From NCBI RefSeq assembly GCF_003185895.1, contig NZ_QHLY01000012.1:434001-498000 (forward strand): DNA of 64,000 nucleotides, written 5' to 3'. Source of the DNA: Cryobacterium arcticum (GTDB lineage Bacteria > Actinomycetota > Actinomycetes > Actinomycetales > Microbacteriaceae). A model generated the notes under the pieces. That model did no database searches and was not told where the DNA came from. It worked only from the letters and a program-made list of their open reading frames with translations. Positions within the stretch are counted from its first letter, which is position 1. Every line of letters begins with the position of its first letter. The translations under genes and the position numbers were made by a program. Of the stretch, positions 40,943 to 48,332 are shown in pieces.

Positions 40943-42352
40943 GTGACAGACAAACGGACCGACGATGCCTACCCGCACGACGAGGGTGACGGCGAACTCG
41001 CCCCGGCTACGGCCGGGGCGGGCGGCGCCGACTCCGGCGTGCGCGCGGGCGACGAGTATCACAGCGAACTGCCGCCGCACACCTACGACAACCTCGCAGC
41101 CGCGCTGCCGGACAGCCTCTCCGTACCGCTCAGCGGCGGTCCGCGGTCCGCTGTTGCCCGCAGCTCAGACCCCGGCTCCGGCGTGACACGCCCGAACCCG
41201 GCCCGGTCGGTTCCGGTTCGGTCCACCCCGACGGCGGCGAACGCCGCCCATCCCGGTACCCACACCATCGAGATCCTCACCCCCCAGCGCGCGAGCGAGA
41301 CGGCCGTCCCGGTAGGGGCCGCCGCTGCCGCGCTGTCGCTGAGTACCGGCCCGACCGGCGCGCCCACCGCCAGCCGCAGGGACCGGTCCCGCTCCGACGC
41401 CGTCGCGCCGGAGTCGGCATCGATGCTCACCTCGGACCGGTTGCTCGAGGTGAACCGGCGCACCCGCCGGGCGCCCCAGGGCGGTTGGAACCGGTTCGTC
41501 TACAACGCCTCCTTCCACCTGATCAACCTCGGCGACTCCGCCGCCGTGAAGGCCCACCAGGCCATGGACGAACGCATCCGCAAGCAGTTCGAGGGCGGCG
41601 CCCGATTCGTGCCGATCCTCACCCGCAAGGGCGGAGTGGGTAAGACCACCGTCACAGCGCTGCTCGGCATGGCGCTGGCCGATGCCAGGGAAGACCGGAT
41701 CATCGCCGTCGACGCCAACCCCGACCGCGGCACCCTGAGCGAGCGGGTCGCCAAGCAGACCCGGTCCACCGTGCGGGATGTCGTCACCAAGGCCGCGTCT
41801 ATCGGCGGCTTCACCGATTTCTCCGCATTGGTCTCCCGGGACGAAACCCGGCTGGACATCCTGGCCAGTGACACCGACCCACTCTTGAGCGAGGCGTTCG
41901 ACGAGAACGACTACAACGTCGTCGCCGACCTCGCCGCCCGGTTCTACTCGATCGTGCTCACCGACTGCGGCACCGGCATCGTGCACTCGGTCATGCGGGC
42001 CACCCTGCAGCGCGCCGATTCGATCGTCATCGTCTCCGGCGGCAGTGTGGACGAGGCCCGGCTGGCGTCGGAGACCCTCACCTGGCTCGAAGCCAACGGT
42101 TACGGCGACCTGGTGCGGAACGCCATCGTGGCGCTGAACACCGCGACCCAGGGCACCAACCTGGTCAAGCTCGAAGAGATCGAGTCGCATTTCCGCTCCC
42201 GGGTGCGCGAGATCGTGCGCATCCCGTACGACCCGCAGCTGGCCGCCGGCAGTGTGGTGTCGTATAAGAACCTCAAGCCGATCACCCGCCTGGCCGCGCG
42301 TACCCTCGCCGCCCTGGTCGTCGAAGGCCTGCCGGCCGAACGACGCGTCTGA
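40943..42352 (+). CDS. MinD-like ATPase with long disordered N-terminus
   Basis: A 469-aa protein from GTG 40943, with gaggag 7 bases upstream. The first 170 residues are Ala/Pro/Thr/Ser-rich and without predicted structure. The ATPase domain follows: PILTRKGGVGKTTVTALLGM (Walker A), then IIAVDANPDRGTLSERV and VLTDCGTGIVHSVM (Walker B). The conserved DANPDRGTLSERV is typical of the actinobacterial MinD-like/type VII-associated group (Rv2184c position, beside fadD and aroG). Its cargo is unknown. Confidence 0.85.
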   Translation: MTDKRTDDAYPHDEGDGELAPATAGAGGADSGVRAGDEYHSELPPHTYDNLAAALPDSLSVPLSGGPRSAVARSSDPGSGVTRPNPARSVPVRSTPTAANAAHPGTHTIEILTPQRASETAVPVGAAAAALSLSTGPTGAPTASRRDRSRSDAVAPESASMLTSDRLLEVNRRTRRAPQGGWNRFVYNASFHLINLGDSAAVKAHQAMDERIRKQFEGGARFVPILTRKGGVGKTTVTALLGMALADAREDRIIAVDANPDRGTLSERVAKQTRSTVRDVVTKAASIGGFTDFSALVSRDETRLDILASDTDPLLSEAFDENDYNVVADLAARFYSIVLTDCGTGIVHSVMRATLQRADSIVIVSGGSVDEARLASETLTWLEANGYGDLVRNAIVALNTATQGTNLVKLEEIESHFRSRVREIVRIPYDPQLAAGSVVSYKNLKPITRLAARTLAALVVEGLPAERRV

Positions 42353-42362
42353 CCGGCCAGCA

Positions 42363-42392
42363 CCGTCCTGTCCCGCCCCGTCCTGTCCCGCC
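42363..42392 (+). repeat. Tandem 15-bp repeat before def
   Basis: CCGTCCTGTCCCGCC occurs twice, head to tail (42363-42377 and 42378-42392), in the 60-bp gap before the peptide deformylase GTG. Probably a slippage duplication; no function is evident. Confidence 0.6.
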
Positions 42393-42412
42393 CCTAGGAA
42401 GAAAGCTTCATC

Positions 42413-42904
42413 GTGCCCGAACGCCCCATTCGCCTCCTGGGCGATCCCGTCCTGAAGACCCGGTCAGAACCCATCGGCGAGATCGACGCCAGGGTGCGTG
42501 GACTCGTGGACGATCTGGTCGACAGCGTGAAACTGCCGGGCAGGGCCGGCGTCGCGGCGTCCCAGATCGGCGTGAACCTGCGTGCGTTCAGCTACAACAT
42601 CGACGGCGATATCGGCTACATCCTCAACCCCGTCATCGTCGAGCTCTCCGGTGAACCCGAACTCGTCGACGAGGGCTGCCTGTCCGTGCCAGGTCTCTGG
42701 TACCCGACCAAGCGGTATCCGTTCGCCCGCGTCACCGGCACCGACCTCGACGGGGAGCCGATCGAGGTCGCGGGTTCCGGTCTGATGGCGCAGGCGCTGC
42801 AACACGAAACCGACCACCTGGACGGGCTGCTCTACCTCGACCGGCTCGACAAGGAGAACCGCCGGGCGGCGATGAAGGAAGTCCGCGAGTCGGACTGGTT
42901 CTAG
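42413..42904 (+). CDS. def: Peptide deformylase
   Basis: A 163-aa type I deformylase started at GTG 42413, with aggaagaaagc 10 bases upstream. All three motifs are present: [11 protein letters not shown] (motif I), EGCLSVPG (motif II, with the metal-binding Cys) and [12 protein letters not shown] (motif III, with two metal-binding His). It removes the formyl group from nascent N-termini. It is convergent with fadD and ends 23 bp before it. It is a second-type deformylase for some actinobacteria, which often carry two. Confidence 0.95.
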   Translation: MPERPIRLLGDPVLKTRSEPIGEIDARVRGLVDDLVDSVKLPGRAGVAASQIGVNLRAFSYNIDGDIGYILNPVIVELSGEPELVDEGCLSVPGLWYPTKRYPFARVTGTDLDGEPIEVAGSGLMAQALQHETDHLDGLLYLDRLDKENRRAAMKEVRESDWF

Positions 42905-42927
42905 GCTCGCCGCCCGGCGGGGGAGTC

Positions 42928-44775
42928 TCAGTCCTGCACTGACTCCCGCACCGGCACAGCGGCTGTCATCGGGTTGGCGCCGTAGAGGTTCTGCACCTCG
43001 GCGGCGAAGTCACGCATGATCACGTCGCGCTTGATGCTCATCTTCGGGGTGAGGTGCCCGCCGGCCTCGGTGAATTCGATCGGCAGGATGACGAACTTGC
43101 GGATCGACTCCGCCCGCGACACCGATTCGTTGGCGTGGTCGATCGCGCGTTGCACCTCGGCCAGCACCTTCGGGTTCACCGACGCATCGGTCAGCGACAG
43201 GTCGGCATCCTCATGGTTGTTGTGCAACCAGACCGGCAACATCTCCGGGTCGAGGGTGACCAGGGCCGCGATGAACGGCTTCTGGTCGCCCACAACGACG
43301 ACCTGGCCGATCAGCGGGTTCGAGCGGATGGGATCCTCGAGGCCGGCCGGGGCGACGTTCTTGCCGGCAGCGGTGACGATGATCTCCTTCTTGCGGCCGG
43401 TGATGGTCAGGAAGCCCTCGGCGTCGAGGTCGCCGATATCCCCGGTCTTCAACCAGCCGTCGTCGAACGCGGCCGCTGTGGCCTCGGGGTTCTTCCAGTA
43501 CTCGGTGAAGACGTTCACACCCTTCACCTCGACTTCGCCGTCATCCATGACCCGCACAGAGACGCCCGGCAGTGCCGGACCGACACTGCCGATCTTCGAC
43601 TTGGTGGCCAGGTTCACTGTCGCCGGCGCGGTGGTCTCGGTGAGGCCGTAACCCTCGAGGATCACGATGCCCAGGCTGTGGAAGAAGTGGCCGAGATGCG
43701 CGCCGAGCGGAGCGGAGCCGGACACGGCGAACTTCACGTTGCCGCCCATCGCCGTGCGCAGCTTGCTGTAGACCAGCCGGTCGAACAGGGCGAACTTGAC
43801 CTTCATGCCCAGCGGGATCTTCTCACCGGCTTCGACCAGCTTGGAGTGCGCGACGGCGACCTCGGAGGCGGCCTGGAAGATCTTGCCCTTGCCACCGGTC
43901 TCCGCCTTCTGCTCGGCGGAGTTGTAGACCTTCTCGAAAACCCGGGGCACGGCCAGCAGGAAGGTGGGCTTGAAGCTGCCCAGCGACGGCAGCAGCTGCT
44001 TGGTGTCCGGCTGGTGGCCGACCCGCACCCCGCCGTGCACGCAGAGCACGGCGATGAACCGGGCGAAGACGTGCGCGGTGGTGATGAACAGCAGGGTGGA
44101 TGCGCCCTTCTCGTCGGTCAAGACGGGCTTGAGCGCGATCCCGGCGTTGCGGCTGGTCTCGACGAAGTTGGCGTGGCTGAGCACACAACCCTTCGGCCGG
44201 CCGGTCGACCCCGAGGTGTAGATCAGCGTCGCCATGTCGGAGGCCACGGCCAGACGGCGTCGGCGCTCGATCTCGGCATCCGCCACATCGACACCGCGGG
44301 CGGCGAGCTTGTCGAGGTCGCCGAGGTCGATCTGCCAGACCGTCTCGACGCTGGGCAGGTCAGGGTGCACCTCGTCGAAGCGGGCGAAGTGCTCAGCGGT
44401 CTCGACCAGGAGCGACGTTGCTCCGGAGTCACTGAGAATCCACTGGATCTGGCTGGGAGAGCTGGTTTCGTACACCGGAACGAGCACGGCACCGGCGAAC
44501 CAGACGGCGAAGTCGATCAAGGTCCACTCGTAGCGGGTCTTGCAGATCAACCCGATCTTGTCGCCCGGTTGGATACCGGCGGCGACGAATCCCTTGGCCA
44601 GGGCCAGGACGTCGGCGTGGAACTCCCTGGTGGTCACCGGCAACCAGCCGTTGCGGCCGTCCGGGCGGGAGAACAACACCAGATCGGGGGTCAGGGCGAG
44701 ACGGTCGACCAACAGGTCGGTGACGTTCGCGTTCGGGTCGGCGGTAACGACGGCGGGCTCATCGAACTGTTTCAC
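42928..44775 (-). CDS. fadD: Long-chain fatty-acid-CoA ligase
   Basis: A 615-aa AMP-forming acyl-CoA synthetase of the FadD15 type. GTG 44775 has AAGGAG upstream. Key motifs: TLIYTSGSTGRPKGCVLSHA (P-loop, about 184-203), LEGYGLTETTAPATVNLATK (about 368-387) and GWLKTGDIGDLDAEGFLTIT. It activates long-chain fatty acids for beta-oxidation or lipid synthesis. In Mycobacterium fadD15 also lies near the MinD-like ATPase and aroG, so the neighbourhood is conserved. A strong inverted repeat lies in its divergent region with glk. Confidence 0.95.
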   Translation of the reverse strand: MKQFDEPAVVTADPNANVTDLLVDRLALTPDLVLFSRPDGRNGWLPVTTREFHADVLALAKGFVAAGIQPGDKIGLICKTRYEWTLIDFAVWFAGAVLVPVYETSSPSQIQWILSDSGATSLLVETAEHFARFDEVHPDLPSVETVWQIDLGDLDKLAARGVDVADAEIERRRRLAVASDMATLIYTSGSTGRPKGCVLSHANFVETSRNAGIALKPVLTDEKGASTLLFITTAHVFARFIAVLCVHGGVRVGHQPDTKQLLPSLGSFKPTFLLAVPRVFEKVYNSAEQKAETGGKGKIFQAASEVAVAHSKLVEAGEKIPLGMKVKFALFDRLVYSKLRTAMGGNVKFAVSGSAPLGAHLGHFFHSLGIVILEGYGLTETTAPATVNLATKSKIGSVGPALPGVSVRVMDDGEVEVKGVNVFTEYWKNPEATAAAFDDGWLKTGDIGDLDAEGFLTITGRKKEIIVTAAGKNVAPAGLEDPIRSNPLIGQVVVVGDQKPFIAALVTLDPEMLPVWLHNNHEDADLSLTDASVNPKVLAEVQRAIDHANESVSRAESIRKFVILPIEFTEAGGHLTPKMSIKRDVIMRDFAAEVQNLYGANPMTAAVPVRESVQD

Positions 44776-44833
44776 GGTAACTCCTTTGGCACCGGACGGG
44801 TAAGTGCGACCACTCTAGCCGGTGCTACAGCGT

Positions 44834-44862
44834 GAGTATGCGATTCTCCCGGCGGCATACTC
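44834..44862. promoter_or_regulatory. 8-bp inverted repeat straddling the fadD/glk promoters
   Basis: GAGTATGC (44834-44841) and GCATACTC (44855-44862) are perfect 8-bp arms with a 13-base spacer. TACACT at 44869-44874 is a likely -10 for the glk direction, and TAGAGT (44812-44817 on the minus strand) for fadD. The repeat thus covers the -35 areas of both. The size and layout fit a dimeric repressor such as a TetR-type fatty-acid regulator. Confidence 0.6.
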
Positions 44863-44975
44863 TTTTACTACACTCTAGGGGGTGCCTCCTCGGTCGTTCA
44901 GGTCGCTCTCGCGCCCAGGGCCGCATCGACGGTCCGAGAACCCCACTGAAGCTCCACCAACGAAAGGTGTCAGTC

Positions 44976-45923
44976 GTGCACGCCATTGGGATTGACATCG
45001 GCGGGACCAAAATCGCCGGTGCCCTCGTCGACGAATTCGGGACCATTCTCAAGTCGGACCGTCGACCGACCACCGCCACCGACCCCCGCGGGATCGAAGA
45101 CGCCGTCGTTGCGATGATCGAGAGCCTGTCCGTCGGCGAAGACGTAATCGCCGCCGGTGTCGCCGCTGCCGGGTTCATCGACGCCGCACAGTCGACCGTC
45201 TACTACGCCCCCAACATCAACTGGCGCAACGAGCCGTTGCGCGAGAAGCTCGAGGCCCGGCTGCCGCTGCCCATCATCGTGGAGAACGACGCCAACGCCG
45301 CCGGCTGGGCCGAGTTCTGCTTCGGCGCCGGCCGGCTGTACAGCGACATGGTCACCCTCACCATCGGCACCGGCGTCGGCGGGGCCATCGTGTCCCGGGA
45401 CCGACTCTTCCGCGGCGGTTTCGGCGTCGGCGCCGAACTCGGCCACCTGCGCGTCGTGCCGGACGGCCTGCCCTGCGGTTGCGGTGCGCACGGCTGCATC
45501 GAGCAGTACGGGTCTGGCCGCGCACTGCTGCGCATCGCCAACGAGTTCGCGGATGCCGGCGGCATCGGACTCGGCCTCGCCGAGGCGCGCAGCACGAAGG
45601 GCGAACTCACCGGCGCCGATGTCGGCGAGTTCATCCAGGCCGGGGACCCCGGCGCCCTCGCCGCACTGCGCCAGCTCGGCACCTCGCTCGGCCAGGCCTG
45701 CGCCAGCCTCGCCGCGGTGCTCGACCCACAGGTGTTCGTCTTCGGCGGCGGCGTTGCCTCGGCCGGTGAACTGCTGCTCGAGCCCATCCGGGCCGCATAC
45801 CTGGCCAACCTGCCCGCCCGCGGCTACCACCCCGAAGCCGAGTTCGCCACCGCGGAACTGGTCAACGACGCCGGCGTCGTCGGCGCCGCCGACCTCGCCC
45901 GCCGACACGTCACCGGTGAGTAG
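44976..45923 (+). CDS. glkA: ROK-family glucokinase
   Basis: A 315-aa ROK kinase; GTG 44976 fits cgaaagg at 44961-44967. The N-terminal ATP motif is IGIDIGGTKIAGALVDEFG, and the ROK zinc-binding motif is CGCGAHGCIEQYGSG (about residues 165-179). EEN-type glucose contacts are in IIVENDANAAGWAEFCFGAG. It should phosphorylate glucose with ATP (or polyphosphate) and matches Streptomyces GlkA in length. It is followed by plsC 52 bp later. Confidence 0.9.
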   Translation: MHAIGIDIGGTKIAGALVDEFGTILKSDRRPTTATDPRGIEDAVVAMIESLSVGEDVIAAGVAAAGFIDAAQSTVYYAPNINWRNEPLREKLEARLPLPIIVENDANAAGWAEFCFGAGRLYSDMVTLTIGTGVGGAIVSRDRLFRGGFGVGAELGHLRVVPDGLPCGCGAHGCIEQYGSGRALLRIANEFADAGGIGLGLAEARSTKGELTGADVGEFIQAGDPGALAALRQLGTSLGQACASLAAVLDPQVFVFGGGVASAGELLLEPIRAAYLANLPARGYHPEAEFATAELVNDAGVVGAADLARRHVTGE

Positions 45924-45926
45924 AGT
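45921..45926 (+). promoter_or_regulatory. -10-like element before the acyltransferase gene
   Basis: TAGAGT at 45921-45926 overlaps the glk stop codon and would produce a leader of about 40 bases that carries the gtaagga ribosome-binding site of the acyltransferase gene. Confidence 0.35.
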
Positions 45927-45975
45927 GTCGGTTGGTGGCAATCGCCGGCCGGCACCCGCTCGAGTAAGGACACCG

Positions 45976-46665
45976 ATGTTCTACTGGTTCATGAAGAACG
46001 TCGTCGCCGGCCCCATCCTGCTCAGCCTCTTCCGGCCGTGGGTGATCGGCCTCGAGAACATCCCCAAGCAGGGCGGAGTGGTGCTCGCGAGCAACCATTT
46101 GTCGTTCATCGACTCGGTGTTCCTGCCCCTCGTGGTCTCCCGCCGGGTCGTGTTCCTCGCCAAGAGCGAGTACTTCACCGGCACCGGGCTCAAAGGCTGG
46201 GCGACCCGCCAGTTCTTCAAGGCCACCGGCCAGCTGCCCATCGACCGCTCCGGCGGCAAGGCCTCAGAAGACTCCCTCAACACCGGCCTGGCGGTGCTGA
46301 ACGGCGGGGGAGCCCTCGGCATCTACCCGGAGGGCACCCGCAGCCCGGACGCCCGCATGTACCGCGGTCGCACCGGCGTGGCCCGGATGGTGCTCGAGGC
46401 CGGCGTGCCCGTCGTCCCCGTCGCCATGATCGACACCGAGAAGGCCATGCCCACCGGCACCCGCATCCCCAAGGTGCGCCGGATCGGCATCGTGATCGGC
46501 AAGCCGCTGGACTTCAGCCGGTTCCAGGGAATGGAGGGCGACCGCTTCGTGTTGCGCTCCGTGACGGATGAGCTGATGTACGAACTGCGCCACCTGAGCG
46601 ACCAGGAATACGTGGACGTGTATGCCACCAGCGTCAAGGAGAAGCGCGCCAGCCTTTCACGCTAG
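45976..46665 (+). CDS. 1-acyl-sn-glycerol-3-phosphate acyltransferase (PlsC family)
   Basis: A 229-aa acyltransferase; ATG 45976 with gtaagga 6 bases upstream. The H-x4-D catalytic motif is in SNHLSFIDSV (about residues 40-49), and the substrate-binding motif is in IYPEGTRSPD (about 114-123). It transfers acyl chains in phospholipid synthesis. An Rv2182c-type acyltransferase occupies the same neighbourhood in Mycobacterium, next to aroG. Confidence 0.9.
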   Translation: MFYWFMKNVVAGPILLSLFRPWVIGLENIPKQGGVVLASNHLSFIDSVFLPLVVSRRVVFLAKSEYFTGTGLKGWATRQFFKATGQLPIDRSGGKASEDSLNTGLAVLNGGGALGIYPEGTRSPDARMYRGRTGVARMVLEAGVPVVPVAMIDTEKAMPTGTRIPKVRRIGIVIGKPLDFSRFQGMEGDRFVLRSVTDELMYELRHLSDQEYVDVYATSVKEKRASLSR

Positions 46666-46668
46666 GCT
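46663..46668 (+). promoter_or_regulatory. -10-like element upstream of aroG
   Basis: TAGGCT at 46663-46668 overlaps the acyltransferase stop. The transcript would start near 46675, giving a leader of about 100 bases before the aroG GTG that includes the hairpin at 46731-46750. Confidence 0.4.
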
Positions 46669-46730
46669 CGAATGATCCCCATAATCCGTGCTGGGTCCCT
46701 TGATCCAGTCCGTTTCCATGCAGCATCCCC

Positions 46731-46750
46731 CGGCCTGCTCACGCAGGCCG
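46731..46750 (+). promoter_or_regulatory. Hairpin in the aroG leader
   Basis: CGGCCTGC (46731-46738) and GCAGGCCG (46743-46750) form a perfect 8-bp stem with a 4-base loop. It lies 26 bases upstream of GTG 46777. It is followed by an A-rich rather than T-rich stretch, so it is not an intrinsic terminator. It may influence translation or mRNA stability of aroG. Confidence 0.45.
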
Positions 46751-46776
46751 CAGAAGAGAAAAACAGGCTCAGTCCC

Positions 46777-48147
46777 GTGGTAGACCCCACCGAACCGGTA
46801 GTAATGGCAGACAAATCTGTGATTGCCGGCCTGGACTATTGGCGCACGCTTCCCATCAAGCAGCAGCCCGCCTGGCCGGATGCCGACGCCGTCGCGGCGG
46901 CCTCAGCCGAGTTGGCCACCCAGCCGCCGCTGGTCTTCGCCGGCGAGGTCGACATCCTGCGCGACCGGCTGGCCCAGGCCGCCCGCGGTGAGGCGTTCCT
47001 GCTGCAGGGCGGTGACTGCGCCGAGACCTTCAGCGGCGCCACCGCGGAGCAGATCCGCAACCGGGTGAAGACAGTGCTGCAGATGGCCGTCGTGCTCACC
47101 TACGGCGCCTCCATGCCCGTGGTCAAGATGGGCCGCATGGCCGGGCAGTTCGCGAAGCCCCGCTCCAGCGACTTCGAGACCCGCGGCGACGTCACCCTGC
47201 CCGCCTACCGCGGCGACATCGTGAACGGCTACGACTTCACCCCGGAGTCCCGCGAAGCGGACCCCGACCGGCTGGTCAAGGCGTACCACACGAGCGCATC
47301 CACCCTCAATCTCATTCGCGCCTTCACCCAGGGCGGCTTCGCCGACCTGCGCCAGGTGCACAGCTGGAACCAGGGCTTCGCCAAGAACCCCGCCAACCAG
47401 CGCTACGAGGGCCTGGCCAAGGACATCGACCGCGCGATCAAGTTCATGATCGCCTGCGGCGCCGACTTCGAGGCCATGCGCCGCACCGAGTTCTACACCA
47501 GCCACGAGGGCCTCCTGATGGACTACGAGCGCCCCATGACGCGCATCGACTCCCGCACCGGCACGCCGTACAACACCTCGGCGCACTTCGTCTGGATCGG
47601 CGAACGCACCAGGGAGATCGACGGCGCCCATGTGGACTTCCTGTCGCGCGTGCGGAACCCCATCGGCGTCAAGCTCGGCCCGAGCACGTCGATCGACGAC
47701 ATGCTGCGCCTGATCGACAAGCTCGACCCGAACCGCGAACCCGGCCGGCTCACCTTCATCACGCGGATGGGTGCGGGCAAGATCCGCGACGCCCTGCCGC
47801 CGCTGCTCGAGGCGATCAAGGCCAGCGACGCCATGCCGCTCTGGGTCACCGACCCGATGCACGGCAACGGCGTCACCACGCCCACCGGTTACAAGACCCG
47901 TCGGTTCGACGACGTCGTCGACGAGGTCAAGGGCTTCTTCGAGGCGCACCGGTCCGTCGGCACGCACCCGGGCGGCATCCACGTCGAGCTCACCGGCGAC
48001 GACGTCACCGAGTGCCTCGGCGGTTCGGAGCACATCGATGAGGCCGCCCTGGCGACCCGGTACGAGTCGCTGTGCGACCCGCGCCTGAACCACATGCAGT
48101 CGCTGGAACTCGCGTTCCTGGTGGCGGAGGAACTAGCCGCACGCTAG
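46777..48147 (+). CDS. aroG: DAHP synthase, class II (plant type)
   Basis: A 456-aa protein from GTG 46777; an in-frame ATG at 46672 would add 35 unrelated residues, and ATG 46804 is a shorter option. It catalyses the first step of the shikimate pathway. Class II features: LPIKQQPAWPD, EAFLLQGGDCAETF (metal-binding Cys), KMGRMAGQFAKPRS, and PVWIGERTREIDGAH-type and GGIHVELTGDDVTEC near the end. In Mycobacterium aroG is next to pknL, as here. It is convergent with the kinase gene across a nested palindrome. Confidence 0.95.
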   Translation: MVDPTEPVVMADKSVIAGLDYWRTLPIKQQPAWPDADAVAAASAELATQPPLVFAGEVDILRDRLAQAARGEAFLLQGGDCAETFSGATAEQIRNRVKTVLQMAVVLTYGASMPVVKMGRMAGQFAKPRSSDFETRGDVTLPAYRGDIVNGYDFTPESREADPDRLVKAYHTSASTLNLIRAFTQGGFADLRQVHSWNQGFAKNPANQRYEGLAKDIDRAIKFMIACGADFEAMRRTEFYTSHEGLLMDYERPMTRIDSRTGTPYNTSAHFVWIGERTREIDGAHVDFLSRVRNPIGVKLGPSTSIDDMLRLIDKLDPNREPGRLTFITRMGAGKIRDALPPLLEAIKASDAMPLWVTDPMHGNGVTTPTGYKTRRFDDVVDEVKGFFEAHRSVGTHPGGIHVELTGDDVTECLGGSEHIDEAALATRYESLCDPRLNHMQSLELAFLVAEELAAR

Positions 48148-48171
48148 CCTCGCACCGCCTGCATCACCCAG

Positions 48172-48231
48172 CTGCCCCGGTCCGGACGAGCTGCCCCGCT
48201 ACACCGGGGCAACTCGTCCGGACCGGGGCAG
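48172..48231. repeat. Nested palindrome at the aroG/pknL convergent junction
   Basis: CTGCCCCGGTCCGGACGAG (48172-48190) and its exact complement CTCGTCCGGACCGGGGCAG (48213-48231) form a 19-bp stem. Inside, TGCCCCG (48192-48198) and CGGGGCA (48205-48211) add 7 bp with a 6-base loop. No T-run follows. The same module, TGCCCCGG-type, is therefore repeated within each arm. It probably terminates or insulates the two convergent transcripts. Confidence 0.75.
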
Positions 48232-48270
48232 TTCGCGTTCGGGACGTGCGTTCGGTTCGCGCGCCCCGCG

Positions 48271-48291
48271 TTGGTCGAGCTTGTCGAGACC
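48271..48291. repeat. Dispersed short element, copy 2
   Basis: TTGGTCGAGCTTGTCGAGACC is, on the other strand, GGTCTCGACAAGCTCGACCAA. It shares TCTCGACAAGCTCGA with the copy at 36502-36520. Each copy lies beside a large palindrome between convergent genes. Confidence 0.55.
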
Positions 48292-48332
48292 TTGTGAGGG
48301 GCCCGAGTGTCGCGGTGATCGGCCGGAGCGCT

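Noticed and set aside
39106..40953. 615-codon minus-strand frame opposite pyc, and a 593-codon plus-strand frame opposite fadD (43054-44835)
   Set aside because: Both are antisense to enzymes with full sets of motifs and encode low-complexity sequence.
46672..46776. ATG 46672 as start of aroG
   Set aside because: It adds 35 residues without similarity to class II DAHP synthases and lies only 3 bases after a -10-like box, so it would be upstream of the transcription start.
46691..46783. Leader peptide upstream of aroG ending in Pro-Trp-stop
   Set aside because: Only one Trp codon, no run of aromatic codons and no terminator/antiterminator pair; not convincing as an attenuator.
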